NCBI GenBank assembly: GCA_022452125.1
Contig: JAKURJ010000002.1
Span: 1-46,444 of the forward strand
Origin: Candidatus Poseidoniaceae archaeon
Lineage (GTDB): Archaea > Thermoplasmatota > Poseidoniia > Poseidoniales > Poseidoniaceae
Direction: 5' to 3'
DNA length: 46,444 bases
The notes under the pieces were generated by a model that saw only the letters and a list, made by a program, of their open reading frames with translations, did no database searches and was not told the origin of the DNA. The position numbers were made by a program, and so were the translations under genes. How positions within the stretch are numbered: position 1 is the stretch's first letter; every line of letters starts with the position of its first letter. This document shows positions 7,013 to 15,672 of this stretch, piece after piece.

Positions 7013-7196
7013 TAATTACAAATATTGGCGATTTTGTTACTTTTTCGTGATTTTACAGTTAATTTTATACAAAAAAACGACAAAATGTGATTTTCAAAAT
7101 TATTTTCCCTCGATTTGCACCCTCATTTGCAGATTTATTTTTTACAACCGAGTGAAAATGCGCCAAAACTATGTGCTCGAGATTAATCCGGGATTC

Positions 7197-8132
7197 ATGA
7201 ATGTCCGCTTGTTATTGGTTTGCTCAATTCTAGCAATAGCCCCTCTTAGCGGATGTATCGGGGATGATTCTGACAGCAGCGATTCGGAATCGATGTGTTC
7301 TGGCGGTGTCTCGGATCAAGATTTGATTGGAATGTGGACCAAATACACAGACCCAGATTTGACACCTAGAGAGATGCATATCCGTTCTAACTTAGAAAAA
7401 ACAGGTTACATTCTGGATGATGATTTTGCTTCCACTTATTGTTGGACTGCAGAAAACTCAGAGCTTGTGGAGTACGTGAATTACCCACAATGGTCTGCAA
7501 CGCACTACATGTTCTCAAATTACCATGTAGATGGCGACTTGTTATTCCTTGGAAATGTGTATAGCGAATGGATACATGAAAATGGAACAAGTGCAGGTAT
7601 ATCATATAACGACAAGCCTACAGAATGCAATGTATTTCATAGAAAAGGAGTCTTTTCTGATAATGAGACCATCAACTCAACTATCCTCTCAACCGAATAC
7701 CCTGAGTTCTGTACTTGGGTATTCGCAGACCCAAGTGGAGCACACCCTGGTGATGCTTGGAACGCAACATACCTAGCTCAAGACCACTCAGATGGTGTTT
7801 CTACATCTGCAACGGACAATCTTATGACCATTGAAATCGATGAATTCCACGGAGAAATAGACTGGTATGTTTCAGAGGGTTACTTTGGCTTCTGGGTACA
7901 ATTGACCGTGAATAATCAGACACACCAATGCGATTCTGGAGGGGAATCCGAGTGTTTGATTACATTCTCGGGCGTTGACGAGGATTATGCCGTATGGGAA
8001 GAAGGTGAAATCGCAACGTTAACGGAAAACGGTGTTGACATTTGCTCTGTATCTTGTGAAGTCGAAATTACAAGATTTGGAGTGCGCGAAGAGGATACTC
8101 TGTTTGGAAACACAGAGATAACAATCGAATGA
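7197..8132 (+). CDS. Secreted lipoprotein of unknown function
   Basis: A 311-residue protein beginning with a classical lipoprotein signal: basic start, hydrophobic core (LLLVCSILAIAP), then lipobox LSGC with C20 as the lipidation site, followed by an acidic-serine linker (DDSDSSDSES). The mature part is acidic, rich in aromatic residues and strand-like, with several cysteine pairs that may form disulfides outside the cell. It is probably a beta-rich surface protein anchored in the membrane. I chose ATG 7197 because it places the signal peptide at the N-terminus; an in-frame ATG at 7158 would add 13 residues. It is transcribed away from the tRNA pair. Confidence 0.75.
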   Translation: MNVRLLLVCSILAIAPLSGCIGDDSDSSDSESMCSGGVSDQDLIGMWTKYTDPDLTPREMHIRSNLEKTGYILDDDFASTYCWTAENSELVEYVNYPQWSATHYMFSNYHVDGDLLFLGNVYSEWIHENGTSAGISYNDKPTECNVFHRKGVFSDNETINSTILSTEYPEFCTWVFADPSGAHPGDAWNATYLAQDHSDGVSTSATDNLMTIEIDEFHGEIDWYVSEGYFGFWVQLTVNNQTHQCDSGGESECLITFSGVDEDYAVWEEGEIATLTENGVDICSVSCEVEITRFGVREEDTLFGNTEITIE

Positions 8133-8185
8133 TTTTCTCTAAGAAAATAACAATCCATTAAGAGTCGTTTCTTCTAGAGGCGTTC

Positions 8186-8737
8186 ATGGAAGTTAGCCGT
8201 GAAATGATTAGGACGTTCACATTTATTGCCGGTCCTTTGGTTTTGGTTAGTTATGGCCTAGCTCTATCAAAGATGGATGATAAAGCAGCACTCTGGGGTG
8301 GAATCCCAAGTTCATGGATCACCTACATTGTGCCATTCATGTTCTTGGCAGCGATTGGATTCCTGATGTACTGGTGGGTTGCTTTATTCCAGATTGAAGT
8401 ATCAGTTCTTGATTCATTGAGATGGCCATGGGGCGAATCTGATGGCAACGGAGCACAAAGGATTCTTCTCGCATATGCATTATTCCTAATTCCATCCATG
8501 TTCTGGATTGACAGTACTCGAATGCACATCAACAATGATTATTCTTGGACTCCATTCTTGGTGATTGGAATCCTTGCACTAGCATCGATAGTCAACATAA
8601 TGTTTGGACTGCTAGCCTATGGCGCATATCAAGATGGAGTTGACGGTTCAGGACTGATGCTACTCGGCTCGATTTTCTTGGGAATACAGGTTATTGTCAA
8701 CGACCTAATTGTTTGGTCTGCCAAATTCCCTTGGTAG
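8186..8737 (+). CDS. Multi-pass membrane protein, unknown
   Basis: A 183-residue protein with about five hydrophobic segments: roughly residues 9-26, 43-68, 90-108, 121-142 and 155-176. There are no conserved charged or metal-binding motifs that point to a family. The ATG at 8186 is preceded by GAGG at a workable distance. It lies 53 bases after the lipoprotein gene on the same strand and ends two bases before the convergent zinc-knuckle gene. Function unknown. Confidence 0.65.
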   Translation: MEVSREMIRTFTFIAGPLVLVSYGLALSKMDDKAALWGGIPSSWITYIVPFMFLAAIGFLMYWWVALFQIEVSVLDSLRWPWGESDGNGAQRILLAYALFLIPSMFWIDSTRMHINNDYSWTPFLVIGILALASIVNIMFGLLAYGAYQDGVDGSGLMLLGSIFLGIQVIVNDLIVWSAKFPW

Positions 8738-8739
8738 AA

Positions 8740-9261
8740 TTAGGTAACCAAGAATTCCTCGATGATTACCTGTGTCACAGCCAATGCGAAGAATAAAGCA
8801 AAGGCAGCGGCAATGAAAATCGCGATTCTATTTTTGCGATACCACTCGTGCTCACTCATATTTTCATCAAATTCTTTCAATGTCTCTTTGACATCTTCGC
8901 GGGCCTCATCAACAAAATCTTCCAACGGCTGAGTTAAATCGTCCAATGCCTCAACAATAACCGAACCCTTTGGGTCAGTCTCTTCCCAGTTTGGTCTGAA
9001 GTAAGCATAGATTTTAATGAGAACAAATCTGTACACGAATATAAGGAACAATAGAGCAAAAAAAATCACGCCATCCAAGACAAACATTACTGCAACCAAA
9101 GGAAGAATAGAAAGGAACCAAAACACCTCTACGAATAGTGGACCATCATTCAACTTGGGATTATTGAACCAATTGTTGTCCTTGTTATTGGGAGTGGGGC
9201 AGGTTCTTCTGTCATGACCTTCCTTTCTACAAATTCCACATTTCCTTGCGATGTATATCAC
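8740..9261 (-). CDS. Membrane protein with N-terminal CCHC zinc knuckle
   Basis: A 173-residue protein starting with CGICRKEGHDRRTC, an exact C-x2-C-x4-H-x4-C zinc knuckle (residues 8-21), a motif best known for binding single-stranded nucleic acid or proteins. Two close hydrophobic segments follow (about 45-82), then an acidic coiled region (LDDLTQPLEDFVDEAREDVK) and a C-terminal membrane helix (about 147-168). The knuckle would face the cytoplasm or the outside depending on topology. The start is taken as the GTG inside the GGTGA motif, overlapping the TGA of the upstream hydratase gene. No ATG exists before the knuckle, so the exact start is uncertain. Confidence 0.65.
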   Translation of the reverse strand: MIYIARKCGICRKEGHDRRTCPTPNNKDNNWFNNPKLNDGPLFVEVFWFLSILPLVAVMFVLDGVIFFALLFLIFVYRFVLIKIYAYFRPNWEETDPKGSVIVEALDDLTQPLEDFVDEAREDVKETLKEFDENMSEHEWYRKNRIAIFIAAAFALFFALAVTQVIIEEFLVT

Positions 9262-10031
9262 CTATCGTTCGAAAAATTAGGTTTGCGTTTTGAGAGGAAT
9301 GCATCAATTCCCTCTGCGAAGGATGCGGTTGTCCCAGCAGCTTCGATCAAAGTTTGCTCATGCTTGAGATGGGTCTCGAAGTCATTCACGTTCTGAGTCA
9401 ACAGCAGATGCTTTGTCGCTTCTTTTGTGTGGCTTCCCCACTGTGACCAGGTGTTTGCAATCTCGATGGCTCTCTCGATCAAATCGTCCTCAGAAACCAC
9501 TTCGTCGATTGCTCCGAGTTTGCAGGCATCCTCTGCACTCCAAACTTGGTTTTCAAGGAAGAAACGACGGGCAGCCTGTTCACCAACCAAGCGTGGAAGT
9601 AGCCAGGTTGTTCCACCATCGGGAGAGAGACCGATTCCAGAATAGGAGGCTGCCATCTTTCCATTTGGGCTGGCAATTCTTGCATCACATGCAAGAGCAA
9701 GACCAAGCCCGCCACCTGCAGATGCACCATTCAGCGCAGCAACGAATATTGTCTTGGAGGTGCGCATCTTAACCAGCATTGGATGAAGGATATCGGTTAG
9801 TTCACGAATCAATTCAACGCTGTCTCCATCATCGATTGACTTCTGAAATGCCTTGATATCTGCACCTGCAGAGAAGAACTTGCCTTCTCCGGTAATGACA
9901 ATCGCTTTGCAACCAATGTTATCCATTACTGCATCTCTAATTTTTGGAAGAAACTCTCTGCTAAAAGACTGAGTTGCAGAACCGCCCGTAAGTTGGATGA
10001 GAGTTACTCCGTCTCTCTGGCTTACTTCCAT
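9258..10031 (-). CDS. Enoyl-CoA hydratase/isomerase family, PaaG-like
   Basis: A 257-residue crotonase-fold enzyme. The oxyanion-hole segments are SAGADIKAF (about 54-62) and GASAGGGLGLALACD (about 102-116). Where true hydratases have a glutamate after GGG this protein has glycine, and GIGLSPDGGTTW places Asp138 in the active site. This is the pattern of PaaG/Dci-type isomerases, which shift double bonds or rearrange ring-epoxide acyl-CoAs to oxepin-CoA. That would fit the di-iron epoxidase at 122-1060, though the two are not in one operon. It starts 4 bases after the stop of the aldehyde dehydrogenase gene and is probably co-transcribed with it. Confidence 0.82.
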   Translation of the reverse strand: MEVSQRDGVTLIQLTGGSATQSFSREFLPKIRDAVMDNIGCKAIVITGEGKFFSAGADIKAFQKSIDDGDSVELIRELTDILHPMLVKMRTSKTIFVAALNGASAGGGLGLALACDARIASPNGKMAASYSGIGLSPDGGTTWLLPRLVGEQAARRFFLENQVWSAEDACKLGAIDEVVSEDDLIERAIEIANTWSQWGSHTKEATKHLLLTQNVNDFETHLKHEQTLIEAAGTTASFAEGIDAFLSKRKPNFSNDR

Positions 10032-10035
10032 GATA

Positions 10036-11472
10036 TCACAGCTTTACATTGACGTTCTTCACTTTCGTGTAGAAGTTGAGAGCATCCTTAGATTGCTCGA
10101 TACCAATCCCTGAGTGCTTCCATCCTGTGAATGCTGTTTGTGGGAATGTTATCGGGTATTCATTGATACTAACCATTCCAGATTCGACATCTCTTGCGAA
10201 CTTGTGAGCACGGGATAAGTCGTTCGTCCAGATTCCGTTTAGCAGTCCAAATGGAGTGTCGTTAGCCAAGGCGAGCGCTTCTGAATCCTCGCTAAACTTG
10301 GTTACTGCAAGAACTGGTCCGAATAACTCCTCTTGGAACAATAGGTTGTCAGAGGATACACCAGTTACTACGGTTGCTTCCATGAATGCGCCTTCTCTGT
10401 CTAGTGCATTTCCACCGCATGCGATTTCTCCACCTTGTTCCAATCCCTTGGATAGCATGTCAAGAACATCGTCCCTGTGAGAAGTGTGAACCATACTTCC
10501 CATTCTAACTCCATCTTCCATTCCTGGACCAACTGGCCACTTGGAAATCTCAGCTACAATTGCTTCCACCAATTCATCGTGAACATCTTCATGGACAATT
10601 AGTCGAGAACCAGCCCAGCACATTTGTCCAGCATTCATGAAAATTCCGAAGCATACTGCCTTTGCACAATACTTCAAGTTAGCATCAGGGAATACTACGT
10701 TTGCTCCTTTGCCACCCAATTCTAGAGTAACTGGCGTCAGATTTTCGCTAGCTTTTGCCATGACTGCTTGCCCGGTAGGAACTCCACCAGTTAGCACGAT
10801 ACCATCAACTCCGGAGTGGCCAGCCAGTGCATCTCCAATCAATCCACCAGAACCTGTGATTACTTGCAGTACATCTGTTGGAAGTCCAACCTCTGCTTCC
10901 TGCATTGCCTTCATCCAAGCGATTAGAGAAAGTGGAGTCCATGAAGCCGGCTTTGCAATAACAGTACAACCTGCTGCAAGAGCAGGGGCGATTGAACGAA
11001 TTGCTAATTGTAGCGGGAAATTCCATGGCACGATGTGAGCGGTTACACCTAGAGGTTGCCTCAAAGTGTAGTTCAAGCGATTTCCAGGAACAGGAATTGT
11101 ACTACCTTCTATCTTATCAGATAGCCCAGCGAAATACTCCAAAGTCCAAGCGCCATAGCGGATTTCACTCAATGCTTCACGGAATGTCTTTCCATTGTTG
11201 GAAGATTCTATCGCTGCTAGACTCTTTGCGTTAGCATAGGTTGCTGCCGCCATCTTTTGCAAAATCCTCCCTCTTTGTGCTGGGTCCATAGCAGCCCAAT
11301 CTTTGGAATTAAGTGCCGCCCTAGAAGCAGCAACACATCGCTCAACATCTCCAATTGTAGCCTTAGGAGTTGTCGCAATTACTTCACCTGTAGCGGGGTT
11401 CAGTACATCAGAAGTTGAACCGTCCTCAGAGTCAATCCATTCACCAGCAATCAACATTTGTTCGCTCGCCAT
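10036..11472 (-). CDS. NAD(P)-dependent aldehyde dehydrogenase
   Basis: A 478-residue member of the aldehyde dehydrogenase superfamily, oxidising an aldehyde to the carboxylate. Conserved parts are the PWNFP cofactor segment (N151), the general-base glutamate E251 in VTLELGGKGANVV, and the nucleophile C285 in NAGQMCWAGSRL. The C-terminal EELFGPVLAV and PFGLLNGIWT segments are also typical. The closest style is betaine/phenylacetaldehyde-type ALDHs; substrate is not determined. The ATG at 11472 is preferred over an upstream in-frame ATG because it begins the usual MLIAGEWIDS region. Its position before the PaaG-like gene suggests a role in aromatic or fatty aldehyde use. Confidence 0.9.
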   Translation of the reverse strand: MASEQMLIAGEWIDSEDGSTSDVLNPATGEVIATTPKATIGDVERCVAASRAALNSKDWAAMDPAQRGRILQKMAAATYANAKSLAAIESSNNGKTFREALSEIRYGAWTLEYFAGLSDKIEGSTIPVPGNRLNYTLRQPLGVTAHIVPWNFPLQLAIRSIAPALAAGCTVIAKPASWTPLSLIAWMKAMQEAEVGLPTDVLQVITGSGGLIGDALAGHSGVDGIVLTGGVPTGQAVMAKASENLTPVTLELGGKGANVVFPDANLKYCAKAVCFGIFMNAGQMCWAGSRLIVHEDVHDELVEAIVAEISKWPVGPGMEDGVRMGSMVHTSHRDDVLDMLSKGLEQGGEIACGGNALDREGAFMEATVVTGVSSDNLLFQEELFGPVLAVTKFSEDSEALALANDTPFGLLNGIWTNDLSRAHKFARDVESGMVSINEYPITFPQTAFTGWKHSGIGIEQSKDALNFYTKVKNVNVKL

Positions 11473-11552
11473 AACCAATGCGAAGAGGAACCGCCTCAAA
11501 GCCTCTCCCGTTGAGGAATGTCTTGATTAGCAAGCAGGCATAGCATTAGTTG

Positions 11553-12215
11553 ATGGCGAGAAGGATAGGTATCGCTGAGGCGACGACAACCAAAGTTACT
11601 GGACGCCCCCCTATCCTAGTATTGATTGCTGGAGCAACCGGTGTTGGAAAATCGACTACTGCGGTGAAAATTGCGAACGAACATTCCTTTGCTAGACTTC
11701 TTTCAACTGATGCAATTAGAGAAATCATGCGTGTTCAAGACACTACAGAGAATCTCGCATTACACCGTTCTTCCTTTTCCAAAGGTGATTCAGGTGATGC
11801 TGTGCTCGATTGGCAAGACACCTGCAAAGCGGTTGAGGCGGGAGTTTTAGCTACTATTGAAAGAGCGCGCAGAGAAGGTATTGACCTGATTTTGGAAGGT
11901 GTGCATCTCGAACCTAGTTCCCGACTACTTCGGTCTTGGAGGGACTCGGGAGGAATCGCAGTTGGAATTGTCATGCATGTTGATGATGAATCACAACACA
12001 CCAGTTTCTTGAAACAAAGAGAAAGTCACTCATTTAGAAATGCGGATAGATACATCTCTGCATTGCCACGAATAAGGGCGATACAAGACTCATTGAAGGA
12101 AAAGGCCAGAGTCGCTGATTGGAATACACTTGACCCAACGGTGGTAAAGGATAGCCTAGACAGAGTCAATCATTGGCTTGATCTTGCTTGGAACGAATGG
12201 CGCAAGTCGTACTAA
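11553..12215 (+). CDS. P-loop kinase, 2-phosphoglycerate kinase-like
   Basis: A 220-residue P-loop kinase. Walker A is GATGVGKST (residues about 27-35), followed by ARLLSTDAIREIMR, which resembles the substrate region of archaeal 2-phosphoglycerate kinases. LILEGVHLEP is the Walker-B-like strand. These enzymes make 2,3-bisphosphoglycerate, the precursor of the compatible solute cyclic 2,3-diphosphoglycerate. Related adenylylsulfate- or zeta-toxin-like kinases cannot be excluded. The ATG at 11553 is divergent from the aldehyde dehydrogenase. The 3' end overlaps the convergent pilin-like gene by four bases. Confidence 0.65.
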   Translation: MARRIGIAEATTTKVTGRPPILVLIAGATGVGKSTTAVKIANEHSFARLLSTDAIREIMRVQDTTENLALHRSSFSKGDSGDAVLDWQDTCKAVEAGVLATIERARREGIDLILEGVHLEPSSRLLRSWRDSGGIAVGIVMHVDDESQHTSFLKQRESHSFRNADRYISALPRIRAIQDSLKEKARVADWNTLDPTVVKDSLDRVNHWLDLAWNEWRKSY

Positions 12216-12649
12216 GCGTCTAAATCGATATCGAAGGTGATTATTCGAGTTAGCATAGAATTCCTATCTGCTGCCCCTAATTCACTGTAAACAGTTACTA
12301 CGCCGTCAGATTCACTGACTGTGATATTCAGCAACTTTAACTCAACCCCTCTAATCTCTCCATGGTGCAAGACATCATCGTGTAGAGAATCTATTGATTT
12401 CTGAACGCTTTCTAACTCAGACAAGCCGGAATCATACCAGATTTGAGCACGAGCCTCTGTTAGGCTAGGAAGGTTTTCTGCGATATCTGCAGATGCTTGA
12501 ATCGTATCGTCACCTGCTGTATCATACGGCATTGAGATCCCAGCCATCTTGACTCCAAAAATAGCCATAGAAAGCAAAGACATCATCAGAACAACACCAG
12601 TTGCTAACAACATCTGTCCACGGTCGTCTTTTGTTGCTGAGCGCATCAT
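12212..12649 (-). CDS. Small pilin-like/TadE-TadF-like membrane protein
   Basis: A 145-residue protein with a short basic N-terminus, then DRGQMLLATGVVLMMSLLSM as a single hydrophobic helix, and an extracytoplasmic domain with alternating helix and strands. This resembles pseudopilin or TadE/F-like components encoded at the end of archaeal and Tad pilus operons. The ATG at 12649 overlaps the TGA of the preceding gene as ATGA, indicating coupled translation. No processing site typical of archaellins is obvious. It is the last gene of the pilus cluster. Confidence 0.65.
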   Translation of the reverse strand: MMRSATKDDRGQMLLATGVVLMMSLLSMAIFGVKMAGISMPYDTAGDDTIQASADIAENLPSLTEARAQIWYDSGLSELESVQKSIDSLHDDVLHHGEIRGVELKLLNITVSESDGVVTVYSELGAADRNSMLTRIITFDIDLDA

Positions 12650-13083
12650 GAACCACGCTCCCACAAATCAAGGCTAACTGTCCACAAGTGGTCATCCACT
12701 GAAACTAATCCATGTGAGTTAACAGTACTAGCACCAGGAGTTGCAACTTCACCATGAGGCTGAGAAGTGCCGGAGTCCTTTGCTAACCAACAATTAGCCT
12801 CTACGCCACTGGCAAGATAATTCTGTACCAACTCGCAAGCCTCATCGCTTTGACCCGCTGCAAGAAGTTCAGCAAGACGTGAATCGTAAGTGCTATCCGA
12901 AGCGGGTGTTGCTAGTGCCAAATTAATTGCATCTTCACCTGCAAATTGCATTTCTGCATCGATTGAGATACTAGCTTCATCCGGAACATGAATTGTGATT
13001 AGGAATGCTGCTGTCATGAAGAACAGCCAGAACAAAGTCAGCATTTCCAAAATGTGAATTTGTGCTGTCTCATCATTCTGCAC
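12646..13083 (-). CDS. Small membrane-anchored pilus-associated protein
   Basis: A 145-residue protein with one N-terminal hydrophobic helix (about 13-31, EMLTLFWLFFMTAAFLITI) and an extracytoplasmic domain with two cysteines that may form a disulfide. The start is a GTG set four bases after GGTGA, which supports it. It follows the platform protein by nine bases and overlaps the next small pilin-like gene. It is probably a minor pilin or assembly factor of the cluster; the family is not recognised. Confidence 0.65.
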   Translation of the reverse strand: MQNDETAQIHILEMLTLFWLFFMTAAFLITIHVPDEASISIDAEMQFAGEDAINLALATPASDSTYDSRLAELLAAGQSDEACELVQNYLASGVEANCWLAKDSGTSQPHGEVATPGASTVNSHGLVSVDDHLWTVSLDLWERGS

Positions 13084-13092
13084 AACATCACC

Positions 13093-14607
13093 TCAGGGCG
13101 AGAATGTTCCCGCTGACGGACTTAGAGCGGGTAATGTTGTGACACCAATCAGGTCTGGAGAGAATACGATTACGTTGAAACAGAGGATTGCGAGTAGAAT
13201 CATCAATCCTGAATGCTTCATTCCACTGGTGAATCTTCCAGTCGCCATCAATCCTGCCATCGAACCATTACCGAGTGCTTGCATCGTTACTCCATAATAG
13301 AAAATCGTCAGGAAAAACAGCGGTTCGATATTTCGGATAACCATGTTTCCTAATTGCTGGCCTCCACCACCATCTTCGGAATCCGAGTTTGACCCCGCAA
13401 TCGCTGGAATGAAAACCTTAGCTAGAACGACAATAACACCTAGGAAAACACCGTAAGAGGTCCAAATAACCGAGATGTAGGAAGCGATTGACCGTTTTCG
13501 TTCACCTTCAAGGAACTTCAATTCACGGCTGTCGTTAGCAGCGGTAACAAGAATATCAGAAATCTTACCACCGGCTCTATTCGCTTCAGAAATCAGCGAT
13601 ATAGCACGTAATACGAGTGGCGTACCTACTCTAGCAGCAAACATTTCGATAACGTCACCGAATGCAACACCCCAAGATAACTGGTCACTCATTTTCTTAA
13701 CTTCGTGATTCAGAGCACCGTATTCACTCGTCGCTAACGTTTGAACCGCCACCGTCATCGAAAGACCTCCCTTCCAATATTCTGCAAGGTCTCTTAGGAA
13801 ATCTGGGAACTTCTCTTCCATTTGGTTTGTCTTTTCTTTGACTCTATCCCAGTAAAAGGAAGCAGGCCAAAACATGATGAAGAATCCTAATCCGAAGAAA
13901 TTGAGGAAGATTGTAGGTCTTAATGAGATGCCTCCCAAGTCAACTTCAGGACCAATCCATTGGGACTTGTTGTTCATGTTCTCTGGAAGACCATCGTAGT
14001 AATCCATCTCAAGGCGATATGTAGCTTCCTGAACTTCATTTTCAGAAATTATCACCAATTGATACAGATTTCCTTTCTCCATATTTTGAATGAAGATTTC
14101 ACAATTGTCTCCATTAGCGTGAGTATTACCTCTATACCGCGTTATCTCTACTCCATTGGGGTCGTAGATGATGAATGAATAATCTGAAGGAATCGCAGCC
14201 TCGACATCGCACGTCCCCGTCATGGTTTGTTGGGGCCGCACGCTTGCTGTGATATTCTCGTCCATTCCGGGAACATCAAACAATTGGCCTAAGCCTAGGA
14301 ATTCTTTCCAAGGATCTTCTGGAGACATTACTAGGACATCAGGTTCGTCCTTTAGCAATCCAAATTGACAGGATTCGTTATCATCGAAGGTAGGAATGTA
14401 ATTCGGGTCATAACCGCAAGCCATGTTGACGAACAATGGTTGTCCGTTAGGTGCTGTAGTGAAGTGAGAGTTAGTTACCCAGAATGTGAATGATGCTAAG
14501 CCGAGGAAGATACTCACGCCGAGAATAGCATAGAGTTTAGTCAGAGTTGTATCGTCTTTTGGAAGATCCAGTTTTACGATAATTTTCTCCTTCTTCTTTC
14601 GTGCCAT
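13093..14607 (-). CDS. Type II/IV secretion F-domain platform protein with extracytoplasmic insert
   Basis: A 504-residue membrane platform protein of the T2SSF/FlaJ/TadC family, which seats the assembly ATPase. Residues about 24-45 form the first membrane helix. Residues about 46-230 are a large insert, probably outside the membrane, with cysteines and strand-like sequence (YSFIIYDPNGVEITRYRGN). A second helix follows near 233-253. The cytoplasmic F domain (EEKFPDFLRDLAEYWKGG to RAGGKISDILVTAAND) comes next, and then three C-terminal helices. GGTGA lies four bases before the ATG. It is the second F-domain protein of the cluster, as TadC is to TadB. Confidence 0.88.
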   Translation of the reverse strand: MARKKKEKIIVKLDLPKDDTTLTKLYAILGVSIFLGLASFTFWVTNSHFTTAPNGQPLFVNMACGYDPNYIPTFDDNESCQFGLLKDEPDVLVMSPEDPWKEFLGLGQLFDVPGMDENITASVRPQQTMTGTCDVEAAIPSDYSFIIYDPNGVEITRYRGNTHANGDNCEIFIQNMEKGNLYQLVIISENEVQEATYRLEMDYYDGLPENMNNKSQWIGPEVDLGGISLRPTIFLNFFGLGFFIMFWPASFYWDRVKEKTNQMEEKFPDFLRDLAEYWKGGLSMTVAVQTLATSEYGALNHEVKKMSDQLSWGVAFGDVIEMFAARVGTPLVLRAISLISEANRAGGKISDILVTAANDSRELKFLEGERKRSIASYISVIWTSYGVFLGVIVVLAKVFIPAIAGSNSDSEDGGGGQQLGNMVIRNIEPLFFLTIFYYGVTMQALGNGSMAGLMATGRFTSGMKHSGLMILLAILCFNVIVFSPDLIGVTTLPALSPSAGTFSP

Positions 14608-14623
14608 ATTCTCACCTCCTCAA

Positions 14624-15643
14624 TCACATCTTTTGCTCTTCACTTGACGACCATACAATGAATGCGAACATTGCGTGAATCATTGGCAATACCAAGAGAA
14701 CCACTGCGTAAAGAGTGCTCTCTTCCATCTGCGCACCTGCACCGCTAACCCAGAACATAATGACCAGCATAACGATTAGGAACAGCGGCATTGCAACTGC
14801 AACAACAACATACGATTCCGCTAGCATTGCCAGGGATTCAAGGAACTCTTGTAGTCGAGTTCTGTTCTCACGCATGTAGTGCTCAGCGCGGTTCAAGAAA
14901 TACAACTTGAGCGAACCTCCAGCGGTCAGAGTTCCAACCATACCTTGGAAGAATTCTGTCATCCACGGCGAAGCCGCTCTATCTACAGCCATCTTCATCG
15001 CCGTTAGCAAATCGTATCCAAGTAAGGAGACGTCACGATAAATCATCGATGAATCATATGCAATTTCACCATAGATTTCACCATTCAATGCTAGTGATTT
15101 GAAAATCTTGTGAGGTGTTGCATTCGCTGCGGCCATTGCTGCTGTGTAAGATGCTGCGTAAGGAAGGTACTTCTCAAGAGCAACGCCACGAGCATGCGCT
15201 GCTCTTGCTGCGGAGCCCTTGAGGAATCTGAATGTTCCGAACGGCACAACGAATCCTAGTAAAACTGGAATCAAAACCTTAGCAAAGAATGGGAACTCCA
15301 TATACTGGAAGTAAGGACATCCTCTGCTCTCAAGAGTTTCATCCACCAAATCTGCATTCCAATATTCCCACTCATAGCAAGCTAGAGCATAGTCAAGGTC
15401 CGGACGAGACTCATACCACGCAATTAGCCCAATGTCTGGCAGGAAAACTGCTGTCAGCAATAGTCCACAAATGATCGTGACAGCGACAGTTGTAACGAAT
15501 AATTGAGCCATGTAGACTTCAGGCATGATTGGCATGTTGCCTTTCACTAAGTCTTCAGAAAGTTTGACATCATTACGTGCCCTTTTCTTGAACGCCTTAC
15601 CGAGGATACGATGACAAATCTTCTGCCATGCAGTTAACTCCAT
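14624..15643 (-). CDS. Type II/IV secretion F-domain platform protein (TadB/FlaJ-like)
   Basis: A 339-residue inner-membrane platform protein. Membrane helices lie near residues 48-70, 108-126, 277-300 and 310-332, with the cytoplasmic F domain between helices two and three (EKYLPYAASYTAAMAAANA, LLGYDLLTAMKMAVDRA). The loop after helix one is short and holds two cysteines. The start has GGTGA five bases upstream. It is encoded between the ATPase and the larger platform protein. The order ATPase, platform, platform, small pilin-like proteins matches Tad/Epd pili better than a simple archaellum operon, which has one FlaJ. Confidence 0.88.
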   Translation of the reverse strand: MELTAWQKICHRILGKAFKKRARNDVKLSEDLVKGNMPIMPEVYMAQLFVTTVAVTIICGLLLTAVFLPDIGLIAWYESRPDLDYALACYEWEYWNADLVDETLESRGCPYFQYMEFPFFAKVLIPVLLGFVVPFGTFRFLKGSAARAAHARGVALEKYLPYAASYTAAMAAANATPHKIFKSLALNGEIYGEIAYDSSMIYRDVSLLGYDLLTAMKMAVDRAASPWMTEFFQGMVGTLTAGGSLKLYFLNRAEHYMRENRTRLQEFLESLAMLAESYVVVAVAMPLFLIVMLVIMFWVSGAGAQMEESTLYAVVLLVLPMIHAMFAFIVWSSSEEQKM

Positions 15644-15672
15644 TCATCTCACCTCCAATTACATCTAATCGA

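Larger units (their letters stand above)
6699..7196. other. Gene-free intergenic region rich in dyad symmetries
   Basis: This is the only stretch of more than 300 bases without a credible gene. It separates the minus-strand tRNA pair from the plus-strand lipoprotein gene and must hold divergent promoters. The left part (6710-6955) contains several short perfect or near-perfect inverted repeats. The right part (6980-7160) is very A+T-rich, with runs of A and T and TATA-like sequence. Short open frames here have no start signal or protein character. Confidence 0.7.

Noticed and set aside
7047..7196. N-terminal extension of the lipoprotein reading frame
   Set aside because: The region is A+T-rich promoter-like DNA and would bury the signal peptide 50 residues inside the protein.
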